A DNA stretch of 64,000 nucleotides, taken from the NCBI GenBank assembly GCA_029213305.1, contig JARGPA010000002.1:1-64000 (forward strand), read 5' to 3'. Positions 1 to 8,840 of the stretch are shown one piece after another (position 1 is the stretch's first letter; every line of letters starts with the position of its first letter). The translations under genes and the position numbers were made by a program. The DNA comes from Phycisphaerales bacterium (lineage in GTDB: Bacteria; Planctomycetota; Phycisphaerae; Phycisphaerales; UBA1924). The notes beneath the pieces were generated by a model that was not told the origin of the DNA, did no database searches, and saw nothing but the letters and a program-made list of their open reading frames with translations.

Positions 1-908
1 GTAAAGCGCGGACCAGTATGGCATGTCACACATCTTGATCCTTGTAGAGCTGTGAGTCCTGCTTGTTGTTGGGGGGTTAATGCAGCGGTGTTCCCTGCGA
101 CAAACTCATCCCAAGGTGTTTGATCTGGCAATAGTGTTCGTTCGTAGGTTGCAATTGCCATACCGATTCTTGCCGCAGTAATCTGATCATCTCCGAACGC
201 AAGTTCAAACATTTCAGGGTAACTAATTTCTGTCGCAATCATCGCATTCATATCTGGAGTCAGATCCGAAGCTAATGCAAGTGGACGAGATCGGTTGAGT
301 TTGGAAATCACATGATCCCAATCACGGCCATCATGTGCCATCTCAACATTTGAGAGGATTGGTCCAACTGCTTGGCTCTCTAGCGCCCCGCCAGCAACGA
401 TTACAACTGATCCGGTTTCTGGATCAATAAACTCATTTGTTGCTCGTCCATCCCAGAAGAGCTCGTTTGCGAACATTGCCATGACTGAAGGCTGCGCGAC
501 TCGGCCGGTAGTTTGTGGGAGCAAGTCATAGAGCACAGACTTGAGATATTTATCGTCGCTATCCATTGTTGAAACACCTGGAGAACCGATGATGTCATCT
601 GCAGTTCCGAAAGTTAGATCGAAACCAGGGTTTACTCCGATTCTTGGATCAGCTCCATTCTCCGAGTTGATGTGACATGTGCCGCAGGACATTGTGTTGT
701 CACTTGAGAGTTGTTCATCCCAGAAGAGCATCTTTCCAAGGATACTCTTTTCGACACTAAACTGATTCTCTGCGGGGAACTGCACAGGAGGTAAGCCTTG
801 TGCAAATGCACTTGAAGATGCGCAAGCAATAAATAAACCAATGATCTTGGATCGAGTGAATTTACTTCGAATACACGCAGAGCGCACGATAGCTGATGGT
901 AGATTCAT
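1..908 (-). CDS. Di-haem cytochrome c peroxidase family protein (partial, C-terminus off the left edge)
   Basis: Reading leftward from an ATG at 908, 302 codons stay open to the window edge, so the C-terminal part is missing. Residues 1-36 form a signal peptide with a short basic N-region (hydrophobic core followed by Ala-Phe-Ala-Gln). A CxxCH haem site (CGTCH) lies at residues 75-79 and a second (CVTCH) at 293-297; the spacing and the FWDGRA and GPILSNVEMA segments fit the CcpA/MauG family. Such periplasmic enzymes reduce hydrogen peroxide or perform related haem oxidations. An AGAGG Shine-Dalgarno-like sequence precedes the start. Family identity is solid; the exact reaction is inferred from the family. 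It is probably not part of the dockerin-tail cluster, as no tail can be seen before the edge. Confidence 0.9.
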   Translation of the reverse strand, partial: MNLPSAIVRSACIRSKFTRSKIIGLFIACASSSAFAQGLPPVQFPAENQFSVEKSILGKMLFWDEQLSSDNTMSCGTCHINSENGADPRIGVNPGFDLTFGTADDIIGSPGVSTMDSDDKYLKSVLYDLLPQTTGRVAQPSVMAMFANELFWDGRATNEFIDPETGSVVIVAGGALESQAVGPILSNVEMAHDGRDWDHVISKLNRSRPLALASDLTPDMNAMIATEISYPEMFELAFGDDQITAARIGMAIATYERTLLPDQTPWDEFVAGNTAALTPQQQAGLTALQGSRCVTCHTGPRF

Positions 909-1054
909 CTTTGAGACCTCTTCTAATGTGCAATTAGCCCCGCTCCTGTGCGTGAGATAACTGATTATAGTAATAACGACTTAAACCCAAGCATATTGCG
1001 ACGAGTTCAAAATTCATTCAAACAAATCAAGATGAGATTAAGCAATCAGTTCGA

Positions 1055-1486
1055 TTATGGGCAACCAGCAGAGAATGCACTTAGGAATGCGGATACATCG
1101 AAGAAGTTGAATGTGCCGTCATTGTTGAAATCTGCGAGTGGATCATTCGCTGAGAACAGCGAGAGGAATGCAGAAACATCGAAGAAGTTTAAACTGTTAT
1201 CACCTGTCAGGTCAGCAGGGCATGGAGCCGAGTTGTTGATACCAGCCCAGAATCCACCTGTGAGTGAGAATGAACCTCCAGTGAGCGCTGAAGAAGCGTC
1301 AGGTTGTCCAATCGTGCCTGCAAGCTCGAAATCGCCTCCGGTGGTTGATGTTGTGCCTCCGGCATCGATGGAATACCATGTGATCTCAAAATTGCCGCCC
1401 GATGGGCCTGCGATTGCTGCAGAAGTAACAAGCAATGCTGGGACAGCATACAGAGCACGCGATTGGAATGGTCTTTTCAACATCAT
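1055..1486 (-). CDS. Small secreted protein with C-terminal Gly-Cys-Pro dockerin-like module
   Basis: 143 residues. An N-terminal signal peptide (about residues 1-26, ending Ala-Ile-Ala) is followed by about 60 residues rich in Gly, Ser and Thr with a repeated GG-x-F-x-L/I-x-G-T/G pattern, then the 55-residue tail. The tail begins with Cys and contains two calcium-loop-like repeats (D-x-T/N-x-D, then N-F-F-D-V-S-A-F-L), closing exactly at Gly-Cys-Pro-stop. The leader sequence AAGGAG lies upstream of two adjacent ATGs; the first is used here. The body resembles short beta-strand repeats I know from planctomycete secreted proteins, but I recognise no function. It may be a minimal carrier of the tail. 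The opposite strand is also open over this region, but that frame is only the mirror of the repeat. Confidence 0.85.
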   Translation of the reverse strand: MMLKRPFQSRALYAVPALLVTSAAIAGPSGGNFEITWYSIDAGGTTSTTGGDFELAGTIGQPDASSALTGGSFSLTGGFWAGINNSAPCPADLTGDNSLNFFDVSAFLSLFSANDPLADFNNDGTFNFFDVSAFLSAFSAGCP

Positions 1487-1660
1487 GAGACTTCTCCTTA
1501 GTCAGTTCAAGTTTATCACAAGATATAGATGGATCACTATCAAATTGCGTTTGAGAACTGACAATTTCATGCTTGGAAGCTGAATTCAGGTCCAGTTCTT
1601 CGTGTTATGGGCAATCAAACCCCAATTGTCTCAGTTTCTTACCGTGTTCACATGTTCATA

Positions 1661-1690
1661 GAAAAACCCCGGACGAAATCGTCCGGGGTT
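1661..1690 (-). terminator. Rho-independent terminator after the metalloprotease gene
   Basis: Perfect inverted repeat AACCCCGGACGA / TCGTCCGGGGTT (1665-1676 and 1679-1690). Read on the minus strand it is followed by a run of five T (1666-1662). It begins 27 bases past the stop at 1717, as expected for an intrinsic terminator. Confidence 0.85.
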
Positions 1691-1716
1691 CATAGGAATC
1701 AATATTCAGTCTTCGA

Positions 1717-3900
1717 TTACGGACAACCAAGCGCGAATGCGTCGAGGAATGCTGAGATATCGAAGAAGTTGAATGAACCGTTTCCATTCAAGTCAGCAGC
1801 GGGGTCTTGGACACCGAATGCTTCAAGGAATGAAGAAACATCAAAGAAGTTGAGTGTGCCGTCTGCGTTGAAATCTGCGATCGAACAAGCAGAACCTGCT
1901 GCTTCATGAGAGATATTTGCATTCTCTAGAACGAACTCATCCCCGGTTGGCCAAACAATGGTTGAGATTAAACCTGCTCCTCCGCCTCGTTCGAAGAACT
2001 CGATACGGACGCGGTGCCATCCTGCAGCGAGCGGGATCGAACCGGAACGCTTTACCATTCCATGTAGGCCATCGTTATCAACAACTTGTTCATCACCGAT
2101 GTACAATGCGGAGCCGTCGTCTGACTCTGTTGTGAATGTGTAGATCCCTGCAAAGAAGACTTGAACGTATCCAGTGAATACCGCGCCAACATCATTCGAT
2201 CTACCTGAGTTCATGAACTCACCTGAGGTTGATTCGTAGTTCACACTTGTTGACACATCTTCACTCAGAGGAGTTAGGATATCAAAGTCTGGAAGTACAC
2301 TTGGGTTGACCAATGAGTAGTACTTCACTCCGAGACCATCGATTGGTTGAATCCGATTATCAGCTGCGCGAAGCTCTAAAACATCAATGCTTACAGTCGC
2401 ACTCTGAGTTCCCGAAGATCCGATGATTGTGTACTCAAATGAATCTGCTCCTGAGAAATCTAATGCTGGAGTGTACATGAACATATCTCTCCCACCAGGA
2501 CCTTGTCCTGAGAGTAGTTCGACAACTCCGCCTGCAGCTGAGATCGCGTCGAAAGAATCGAGTGAGAATGATTCACATGATTGCCCGAGATCGTTACCCA
2601 ATGCATCAATCTGTAGTGGGATATTTGGGATGGTTTCGTCCGTGTCTGCGACAGCAGAGAGTCCAGAAGCAGTGAGATCACATGTACCCGAAATCGAATC
2701 CATGTATCCGATGATGACATCTTGAACGCGTGGATGGAACTGGAGCGCGATGTTGGTGATACCACCTGTACAAGTGTGGCAGTATGACATGATTGTCCCA
2801 CCGAATGCGCCTGCACAATCACCCGTACCACAGCCATCAATTTGTGGCGAGTAGTTATGGGTGTGCGATGTACCGAAGTTGTGACCGAGTTCATGACTCG
2901 TTACTACAACATCCCAGTTCCCGCTGTGGTTGTCCGCAAGTGGGTATGGGAATGATCCGTTGTGGTAACCTGATACGCCGTATCCGAATCCGTTGTTACA
3001 GAGCACTGAAAGATATGCAACACCGCCGTAACTGATATCGGTTCGGCCGGTAAACAAGTGAGTCAATGTACGATTCACACTGCCCATGTTTGAAGTCCAC
3101 TCATTACGAACGAGATCGAGCGGATCTCCTGCAGGGACGGAGTATGGGTCTGAGTCATCTGACCAAACACGAAGGAATGGAACAGTCAATCGAACATTCA
3201 CATCGCGTTCATAGATTTCAGAGATTGCTCCCATCAATGTAATCATGTACGCAGCAGCTGCGTTGTGATTGCCGTTGAAGATATCATCGATGTATTCCCA
3301 GTCTGTATCGAGTGCGATCTCTGCAATACGACATGATGGCGCACCTCTGTTCACATTTGCTGGGTAATCAATCATCGGACCTGATGGTTCGAGTGCAGTA
3401 TCCCCAGGAGTGTACCCACACACTTCGCGTGTGTTATCAGGTTGAATAAGATCAGCCATGCGCCCAGTTCTGAGAGCTTCAACTAGATTCTTTCCTTGTG
3501 CGTGAGGCCCTGTTGAGATGGAAGTAAGTTCACCGTTGATTTCAATGAATCCGTTTGTCCCGTAGGGTGATACTGCGAGGTAGGCCACTGAATCAGGGAT
3601 ACCTGCGACTATACCTGAGAAGATCGCGACATCTGGGCGCTCGAGTGCTTTTTGTCCTTCTTTTGATCCGACGATCAGAGTTGCATCTGCATTGAGCACT
3701 GTGATACGATCGAGTTCGAGATCAACCATCCCGTCTGGGATCATCATTTTTTCAATGCGAACATGCTCACCTGGAGCGATCTCTTTGAGAACCTTGTGCT
3801 CAATTGCTGAGCTTGCAATGGTTGTACTTTGCGTTTGAGCAAGCGAGATTGAAGTCATACACCCAAGCATGACGACAGCGCGAGCGATCGAATGAAACAT
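1717..3900 (-). CDS. Secreted M12B/reprolysin-like zinc metalloprotease with PA14 domain and Gly-Cys-Pro tail
   Basis: 727 residues from the ATG at 3900, chosen because GAGGAG sits 7 bases upstream; a longer TTG reading to 3948 has no such site. Signal peptide at about residues 1-22. A propeptide-like region precedes the catalytic domain, which shows the zinc motif HELGHNFGTSH at residues 336-346 (three His ligands and the catalytic Glu) and a following MSY Met-turn. This is the adamalysin/reprolysin signature. A cadherin-like linker follows, then a PA14-like carbohydrate-binding domain (about residues 525-660), then the dockerin-like tail of about 56 residues ending Gly-Cys-Pro. Likely an extracellular protease displayed or complexed through the tail. 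Substrate unknown. It is monocistronic, with its own promoter-like sequence and terminator. Confidence 0.92.
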   Translation of the reverse strand: MFHSIARAVVMLGCMTSISLAQTQSTTIASSAIEHKVLKEIAPGEHVRIEKMMIPDGMVDLELDRITVLNADATLIVGSKEGQKALERPDVAIFSGIVAGIPDSVAYLAVSPYGTNGFIEINGELTSISTGPHAQGKNLVEALRTGRMADLIQPDNTREVCGYTPGDTALEPSGPMIDYPANVNRGAPSCRIAEIALDTDWEYIDDIFNGNHNAAAAYMITLMGAISEIYERDVNVRLTVPFLRVWSDDSDPYSVPAGDPLDLVRNEWTSNMGSVNRTLTHLFTGRTDISYGGVAYLSVLCNNGFGYGVSGYHNGSFPYPLADNHSGNWDVVVTSHELGHNFGTSHTHNYSPQIDGCGTGDCAGAFGGTIMSYCHTCTGGITNIALQFHPRVQDVIIGYMDSISGTCDLTASGLSAVADTDETIPNIPLQIDALGNDLGQSCESFSLDSFDAISAAGGVVELLSGQGPGGRDMFMYTPALDFSGADSFEYTIIGSSGTQSATVSIDVLELRAADNRIQPIDGLGVKYYSLVNPSVLPDFDILTPLSEDVSTSVNYESTSGEFMNSGRSNDVGAVFTGYVQVFFAGIYTFTTESDDGSALYIGDEQVVDNDGLHGMVKRSGSIPLAAGWHRVRIEFFERGGGAGLISTIVWPTGDEFVLENANISHEAAGSACSIADFNADGTLNFFDVSSFLEAFGVQDPAADLNGNGSFNFFDISAFLDAFALGCP

Positions 3901-3919
3901 TTTTTTCTCCTCAAGCCGA

Positions 3920-3948
3920 AATAGAGAGCGGCGTGTGTGAATTGTCAA
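3920..3948 (-). promoter_or_regulatory. Candidate sigma70-type promoter for the metalloprotease gene
   Basis: On the minus strand TTGACA (3948-3943) is followed after 17 bases by TCTATT (3925-3920). The predicted transcript start is about at the Shine-Dalgarno sequence (3912-3907), giving a very short leader. The -35 is perfect and the -10 is weak (4 of 6). Seen by eye only. Confidence 0.4.
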
Positions 3949-4201
3949 GGATGAGACCCAACCTTAACTTGTTGTATCTTCACGAGCAAGACAGACAAGC
4001 TCATGGTGTACCGATTCATAGGGCATGCCGAGATACATATACATGCCTGACGAAGTTATCGATAGACACTTCATCATCCGAAGTAAACAAGAACTCGGTT
4101 CGAGCAATTGTACTGAAATTTACAATTTATTCAACTCAAAATTGGCGTTCAGAATCATAAATCCTGATCTGATAACCCTGAGTAGCTAGCCAATTCTCCA
4201 C
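3949..4201. other. Gene-free stretch upstream of the metalloprotease
   Basis: With the promoter region, about 300 bases separate the metalloprotease start from the decayed tail at 4202. No convincing reading frame, RNA gene or terminator-like hairpin was found. The sequence is more AT-rich than its flanks. Confidence 0.5.
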
Positions 4202-4360
4202 TTATGAACAACCAGTGCTATAAATGCTCAAAAAGGTTGAGAGATCGAAGAAGTTGAGATTAACATCATGGTTGAGTTCTGTGAGACACGGATCTTGGCA
4301 AATTTGCTCGATGAGATATGCAAAAATCGAGTCTGCCTCACGCGCACTGTCTTTTTCTGG
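4202..4360 (-). pseudogene. Decayed remnant of a dockerin-tail gene
   Basis: On the minus strand 52 codons end at a TAA (4202-4204). The last 25 residues read ELNHDVNLNFFDLSTFLSIY then STGCS, a clear but diverged copy of the second half of the Gly-Cys-Pro tail: the N-F-F-D-x-S core is kept, the final Pro is Ser, and the loop Gly is gone. A QDP just before matches the inter-repeat linker of intact copies. Further upstream the first repeat is barely recognisable and an in-frame stop occurs at 4361; there is no start codon. The stretch between 4361 and 4515 holds no further recognisable coding. Best read as the end of an eroded member of the cluster. Alternatively it could be a recombination scar. 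Confidence 0.6.
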
Positions 4361-4515
4361 TCAAGCCAACTCCAATGACAAGATTTGCGATGTTTGGAAA
4401 ACAAAATCGAGCAAATGCAAGATCTGTAGACACAAACCAGCGTGACGACTCAACACACCCGAGCAATGAGAACAAACATTGTCAAAATCTTATGATTGTA
4501 AATTTCATTGTCCGC

Positions 4516-5226
4516 TTATGGGCATCCAGCACTAAACGCATTAAGAAACGCGCTGACATCAAAGAAATTCCACTCGTTGTCGTTTGTAAAATCTGCAGCT
4601 GGGTCTTGCATTGAAAATGCAGATAGAAATGCGGAGACATCAAAGAAGTTGAGTTGCCCATCTTGGTTCATGTCTGGGGAGCATTGCATTGTCGTTGTCA
4701 TACTCAAACAAGCTTCGATGAATGACCCAGTGTCGTATGAAGACTCATCTGAAATATTCAATAACCATTGTCCATTTGCAGGCTCGTTTTCCATCAGATT
4801 CATAGGCGAACTAGGAACAACATCTCCTGTAATCACAGGGACCGAGGTTGTCGAGCACATCGATTCTGCAAGCATACTCGCATCATCTGAAAATGTTGCT
4901 GAGATATCTTTCCCCCCACAACCGAATGGTCCAGGGAATCCGGTGCTCGGGATTCCAGGCCGATCTAGCAAAGTTACAATTGTCCCAGATGGAGACTGTA
5001 GAGTGACAACCAAATCTCCCACCCATTGATGGCTCAGCTCCAAATCAAGTGAGAGTGATTCGATGAGTTGTCCAGGAGCATTCACTTCTATGGGGATAGA
5101 AATTCCAACTGAGCTGTTATCAGGGATCGCAGCAGAGTTAGTCACGCATACATCTTGAGCAACAAGCGATTGTGAAACACACAAAGAAGTTAGACATGCG
5201 AGTATGTTGGATGCTTTGTTGTTCAT
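4516..5226 (-). CDS. Secreted P-domain (proprotein convertase-like) protein with Gly-Cys-Pro tail
   Basis: 236 residues. Signal peptide about 1-23. The central region (about 35-175) has features of the proprotein convertase P-domain: an N-terminal SIPIEV strand, a DLELSHQWVGDLVVTLQSPS core typical of the family, and a later NGQWLLNISD motif. It ends with the tail of about 55 residues (two N-F-F-D-V-S-A-F-L repeats, Gly-Cys-Pro-stop). The second loop has Asn in place of the usual Gly. No protease domain is attached, so it may be an adhesive or chaperone-like accessory domain. The ATG overlaps the stop of the upstream lipase-like gene by four bases (ATGA), which suggests translational coupling and a shared operon. 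Confidence 0.88.
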   Translation of the reverse strand: MNNKASNILACLTSLCVSQSLVAQDVCVTNSAAIPDNSSVGISIPIEVNAPGQLIESLSLDLELSHQWVGDLVVTLQSPSGTIVTLLDRPGIPSTGFPGPFGCGGKDISATFSDDASMLAESMCSTTSVPVITGDVVPSSPMNLMENEPANGQWLLNISDESSYDTGSFIEACLSMTTTMQCSPDMNQDGQLNFFDVSAFLSAFSMQDPAADFTNDNEWNFFDVSAFLNAFSAGCP

Positions 5227-7142
5227 CGGCGAGCCCTCATATCGATCTGGGTGTTTCTAGATTGATCCGTGCATTGCGCCGGATCGCGCATCCCTGTGGT
5301 ATGACACCAACCCTCTAAGTGTCCCATGTTGTTTGCTCCGCTGAGTTGCCCTGCAGAGCGTTCGATTACGCCGTCATCTGGATCACTGAGCAGTAAATCG
5401 GTGATGATATTGCAAAAATCAAATATGAACACTCGATCCTCAAATGATGTTGTCCAATACCAGACTTCTGCTCTTGCCCAAGTTGGGATTAATGAGAGCC
5501 AGTTTGCAGAACCGGTATAAGTCATATTGTCGTTTACGCCGCACCCGAATCCGAATAGATCTCCGAGGACTGCTGCGTTCCCCGCGAGTGCGGTTCCTTG
5601 GTACGGAGCGCCAACGCTTTGGATCAGTCGATCACCTTGAGACCAATCGAGCCCACTCCAGTAGAAAGTGCTGAGATGCAACGCGGCCATCCCTGCTTGG
5701 GAGTGTCCTGCAACACCAAATGATTTCATCGGGGATGTTTGTGAAAGCATCTCTAGAGCAAACGCGTCGTGCGTTTTACTCTGTCCGAAATCTTCGAATA
5801 TCGCGATGTCTCCTGCGAAGTGAGATGTTGGAAATGGGTTTGCATCTGAGCAATATCCGTGAGAGAGTAACAATCGATGTCCTGGGAGCGCGACCCGATT
5901 CATTTGTGTGTTGGTCGGGGAATGAACAAGCTTGTTCATCGGCCCCTTGAGCATCTCGGTTGTAATCTCGGTTTGCGTTTTCGAACTTCTAATGTTGATC
6001 GGTTGAAGCGAAATTGAATCAATAATCTCAATCGGTACCATTGAATCTATGTCGTGTACTCGTACTTCTCGAAGCTCAAGCGTGTTTGGATCAACCTTCG
6101 CATAGGTAATCCATAGTGGATCGAGAGATAGTTGGCGCGTTGAATCACATATTTGTGATATCCAACATACAGGCACCATCTGTTGATCTTGTAGACCCCA
6201 GACTTGCGCAGCGATGATTGTCCGTCTATTCGATGCATCTGGTTCGAACACAAACTGGATTCGATCTGCAACATTTGGTGATGCTTGTTCTTGGAATACC
6301 TGGATTTGCCCTAACTTCGGAGCAAATGTTTCAGCGTGCACAACATGTTGAGTTGTAAGCAATCGTGATTTGCCATCAGGTCCGATTCCCTTTGCTTGGA
6401 CTCGAAAAATGTATTGCCCTGGTTCGCTTGGCCGGAAGCTAATTTCGTCAGCGCCTCGCGGTGCTTGAATTGTGGACTTGATTCCAGATGGAGTCTGTAA
6501 CTCTGCAGAGAGAGTGTTGATTCGAATGCCGTCGCTGAAACTTGATTTCAACACGATTGGTTGATCAACAACTGTGCTCAATGAGGTGACATGTGTGTAC
6601 AACTCGGTATCAAACCCTGTATCGACGATGACGAACCCGTTGATCGGTCCTTCTAGTTCTGGATTTGCTTCGATCCGTAGAGTCCATGAGCCTGCTTGAC
6701 TTTGAGGCGTGGTAAAACAAGCAAACTCACGATTATCACTTGTCCATGCTAGTTTTTCATACTGAACAAGAACCGCTTTGTGATCTAAGTCTCTTGATTG
6801 ATCATTAACCCCGAGCTGCTCAGTATTCACATGCCCACTCGGGGATATCACTTTAGTACTCCAACCCTGATCCTGAGAAGGCATGAACACGACTCTTGCG
6901 CCGCTTGAGGAAACATCAATTGGTAATACCCAGGACCAAACGCCGTTGACTTGTTCAAGCTCTACAGGGATGAGTGCTGCATGAGAACTCACTCCAATCA
7001 ATGCAGGATCAGGCAGTAATAGTCTGCCGTTAATAATATCGGATGCGGGCGCCGTTATTTGTTTCACGGAGACAGGTGCCAAATTCTGCGCCCACGTTGT
7101 TGTCGTGAGCAAGCACACCAATGCGATTAATCTACTCTTCAT
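5223..7142 (-). CDS. Secreted lipase/esterase-like alpha/beta hydrolase, no dockerin tail
   Basis: 639 residues from the ATG at 7142 (GGGGAA upstream; a TTG one codon earlier is possible). Signal peptide 1-19. The N-terminal 270 residues look like beta-sandwich modules, possibly the planctomycete 'choice-of-anchor X' type (from memory, unchecked). A C-terminal alpha/beta-hydrolase domain has the segment LLLSHGYCSD (about 425-434) and the nucleophile elbow GHSQAG with Ser481. Later GAPYQGT resembles lipases of the triacylglycerol family. It is the only intact gene between 1055 and 13298 without the Gly-Cys-Pro tail, yet it lies between tail-bearing genes: 35 bases after the VCBS gene and overlapping the P-domain gene. 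Substrate unknown. Confidence 0.82.
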   Translation of the reverse strand: MKSRLIALVCLLTTTTWAQNLAPVSVKQITAPASDIINGRLLLPDPALIGVSSHAALIPVELEQVNGVWSWVLPIDVSSSGARVVFMPSQDQGWSTKVISPSGHVNTEQLGVNDQSRDLDHKAVLVQYEKLAWTSDNREFACFTTPQSQAGSWTLRIEANPELEGPINGFVIVDTGFDTELYTHVTSLSTVVDQPIVLKSSFSDGIRINTLSAELQTPSGIKSTIQAPRGADEISFRPSEPGQYIFRVQAKGIGPDGKSRLLTTQHVVHAETFAPKLGQIQVFQEQASPNVADRIQFVFEPDASNRRTIIAAQVWGLQDQQMVPVCWISQICDSTRQLSLDPLWITYAKVDPNTLELREVRVHDIDSMVPIEIIDSISLQPINIRSSKTQTEITTEMLKGPMNKLVHSPTNTQMNRVALPGHRLLLSHGYCSDANPFPTSHFAGDIAIFEDFGQSKTHDAFALEMLSQTSPMKSFGVAGHSQAGMAALHLSTFYWSGLDWSQGDRLIQSVGAPYQGTALAGNAAVLGDLFGFGCGVNDNMTYTGSANWLSLIPTWARAEVWYWTTSFEDRVFIFDFCNIITDLLLSDPDDGVIERSAGQLSGANNMGHLEGWCHTTGMRDPAQCTDQSRNTQIDMRARR

Positions 7143-7177
7143 CAAAGTTCCCCAGCACTATTCAGTGATCTCAATTA

Positions 7178-8599
7178 TTATGGACAACCTGCGCTAAAAG
7201 CATTCAAGAATGCACTCACATCGAAGAAGTTCCATTCGCCGTCATTCGTGAAATCTGCGATCAACTCTTGAGATGCAAACGCGGATAAGAAAGCAGAAAC
7301 ATCGAAGAAGTTGAGTTCGCCGTCATTATTGATGTCGGCGGAACACTCAGGTGCTTGTCCAAAGAACACGCGGATCGAAGTATCTCCCGAATATCCCACA
7401 ACCATGTCAGTTCTTGAATCGTTGTTGAGATCTCCAAACGCGAGTGCGGTACCAACTTCTGATGCATCGTAAGTCCAAGTTGGATCTGTATCGAGCACTC
7501 CGTCATTGTTGAGATAGATATGCGTTTTCCCATCGGAGAAGTGAACTTCGACAAAGTCCTCATCTCCATCATGATCAACATCGACGAACTCGATTTCTTG
7601 AGGCCCACTAAATGGAGGATTCGATGAATACACTTCTAAGAAAGCTCCGTGTACTCCCGTGTAAACCTTTGATGGATCGCCTCCAAAACCGACTTCGAAT
7701 GTCCCATCGTTTTCGAGATCCGTAAATGCAGCACCCTTGTCTCCATCTGTCCCAACTGCGAAGAGTGATTGGAATACATCTGGGGTACCTGTCGTGTTGT
7801 AATAGAGTCCACTCGTAAAGTTGACCCATTTCGCAACCGCGAGTTCTGGAAATCCATCCCCTGTCACATCGCGTGCATCGATTCCATTCTGGATGGATTC
7901 ATCTGCGGACTCCCAAACAGCGGACGTAGTCAATGTTGTTCCGTTGTTCTCGAACATATAGATCGGTCTAAATGGGTTCGGGCTCACCCCTTGATTGGTA
8001 GTTACAAGATCTAGATCGCCGTCATTGTTCATGTCTGCGAGCACACCCGAGGTTGCCCACGCGGTATTGGTTGTATCGGAAACATACCCTGGGACAACGG
8101 GCATACCTCCTGCATCTCCGAAGTAGACTCGCACGGTATCTCTGCGAAGGCCGCCGTGGATTGAAACAATGTCTGCGAATCCGTTTCCGTCAACATCTCC
8201 CACTTGTACATCACCTGTGTGTGTTTGGATATCTGAAATCCATCCAGGAGTTGTATCGATCCCGGCGCCGTTGCCGTAGAAAATCATGTCGTGCCAATCT
8301 GTGTATGCAGGAAAACTATTTGAGCTATAACACACTGCGACGACATCGTTGTTTCCATCGTTGTCGATATCGACGATCTGCAATCCACCGATCTGTCTAC
8401 GGAGCATCACGGATTGATCTGGGATTGATCCGAATGGAACTGCTGATCCTGCGTTTGAAACGAGATCATGTGATATCAACATCGGACGATGACTTACTTG
8501 AGCGTGTCCATCCGAAGAGACATCGAATGCGCTCTGAGCAAACAGCGTTGAACTTGACATAGATATTAAACAAATTGATGAAAGAGTTCGTGTGCACAT
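7178..8599 (-). CDS. Secreted VCBS/FG-GAP repeat protein with Gly-Cys-Pro tail
   Basis: 473 residues; ATG at 8599. Signal peptide 1-22. The body is a series of calcium-loop repeats of the VCBS/FG-GAP type (for example DIDNDGNNDVV, DVDGNGFADIV, DMNNDGDLDLV, DLNNDSRTDMV), which normally build an integrin-like beta-propeller for binding outside the cell. The last 55 residues are the dockerin-like tail with both repeats intact. It is the first gene of a probable three-gene leftward operon with the lipase-like and P-domain genes. Ligand unknown. Confidence 0.9.
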   Translation of the reverse strand: MCTRTLSSICLISMSSSTLFAQSAFDVSSDGHAQVSHRPMLISHDLVSNAGSAVPFGSIPDQSVMLRRQIGGLQIVDIDNDGNNDVVAVCYSSNSFPAYTDWHDMIFYGNGAGIDTTPGWISDIQTHTGDVQVGDVDGNGFADIVSIHGGLRRDTVRVYFGDAGGMPVVPGYVSDTTNTAWATSGVLADMNNDGDLDLVTTNQGVSPNPFRPIYMFENNGTTLTTSAVWESADESIQNGIDARDVTGDGFPELAVAKWVNFTSGLYYNTTGTPDVFQSLFAVGTDGDKGAAFTDLENDGTFEVGFGGDPSKVYTGVHGAFLEVYSSNPPFSGPQEIEFVDVDHDGDEDFVEVHFSDGKTHIYLNNDGVLDTDPTWTYDASEVGTALAFGDLNNDSRTDMVVGYSGDTSIRVFFGQAPECSADINNDGELNFFDVSAFLSAFASQELIADFTNDGEWNFFDVSAFLNAFSAGCP

Positions 8600-8840
8600 C
8601 GACTATCTCCATACTCGATTCGAGACTGGGTACTTTAGTTCCATCATAGAGTACCGTGAATCGGATCGTTTATGAATGGAATTCTTAAGAATATGAATAG
8701 TTTGCGGCTATCTAAAACACTCTTCTTCAAGAATTTCTATCTATAACAACATCCACCAAACGGTGGATGTTGAATAAGAAGTGAACAACAGTTCTTTGGA
8801 TTCTATTACGGACCGTTAATCAATGCTCTCACATAATTAA
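8600..8840. other. Intergenic region with hairpin
   Basis: 241 bases between two cluster genes. It holds the terminator-like hairpin at 8747-8772 and presumably the promoter of the leftward operon that starts at 8599. No reading frame resembling a protein was seen. Confidence 0.5.
8743..8772 (-). terminator. Hairpin, probable terminator of the broken FG-GAP gene
   Basis: An 11-base-pair stem CAACATCCACC / GGTGGATGTTG (8747-8757 and 8762-8772) with a 4-base loop, 68 bases past the stop at 8841. The T tract on the minus strand is weak (TTATAG), so termination may be inefficient. Confidence 0.5.

Noticed and set aside
948-1583. Long plus-strand frame opposite the small tail protein
   Set aside because: It mirrors the tail repeat codons and has no ribosome site or domain; the minus-strand signal peptide protein explains the region.
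3901-3948. Extended N-terminus of the metalloprotease from a TTG at 3948
   Set aside because: The ATG at 3900 has GAGGAG and yields a clean signal peptide; the extension runs across the promoter-like site.
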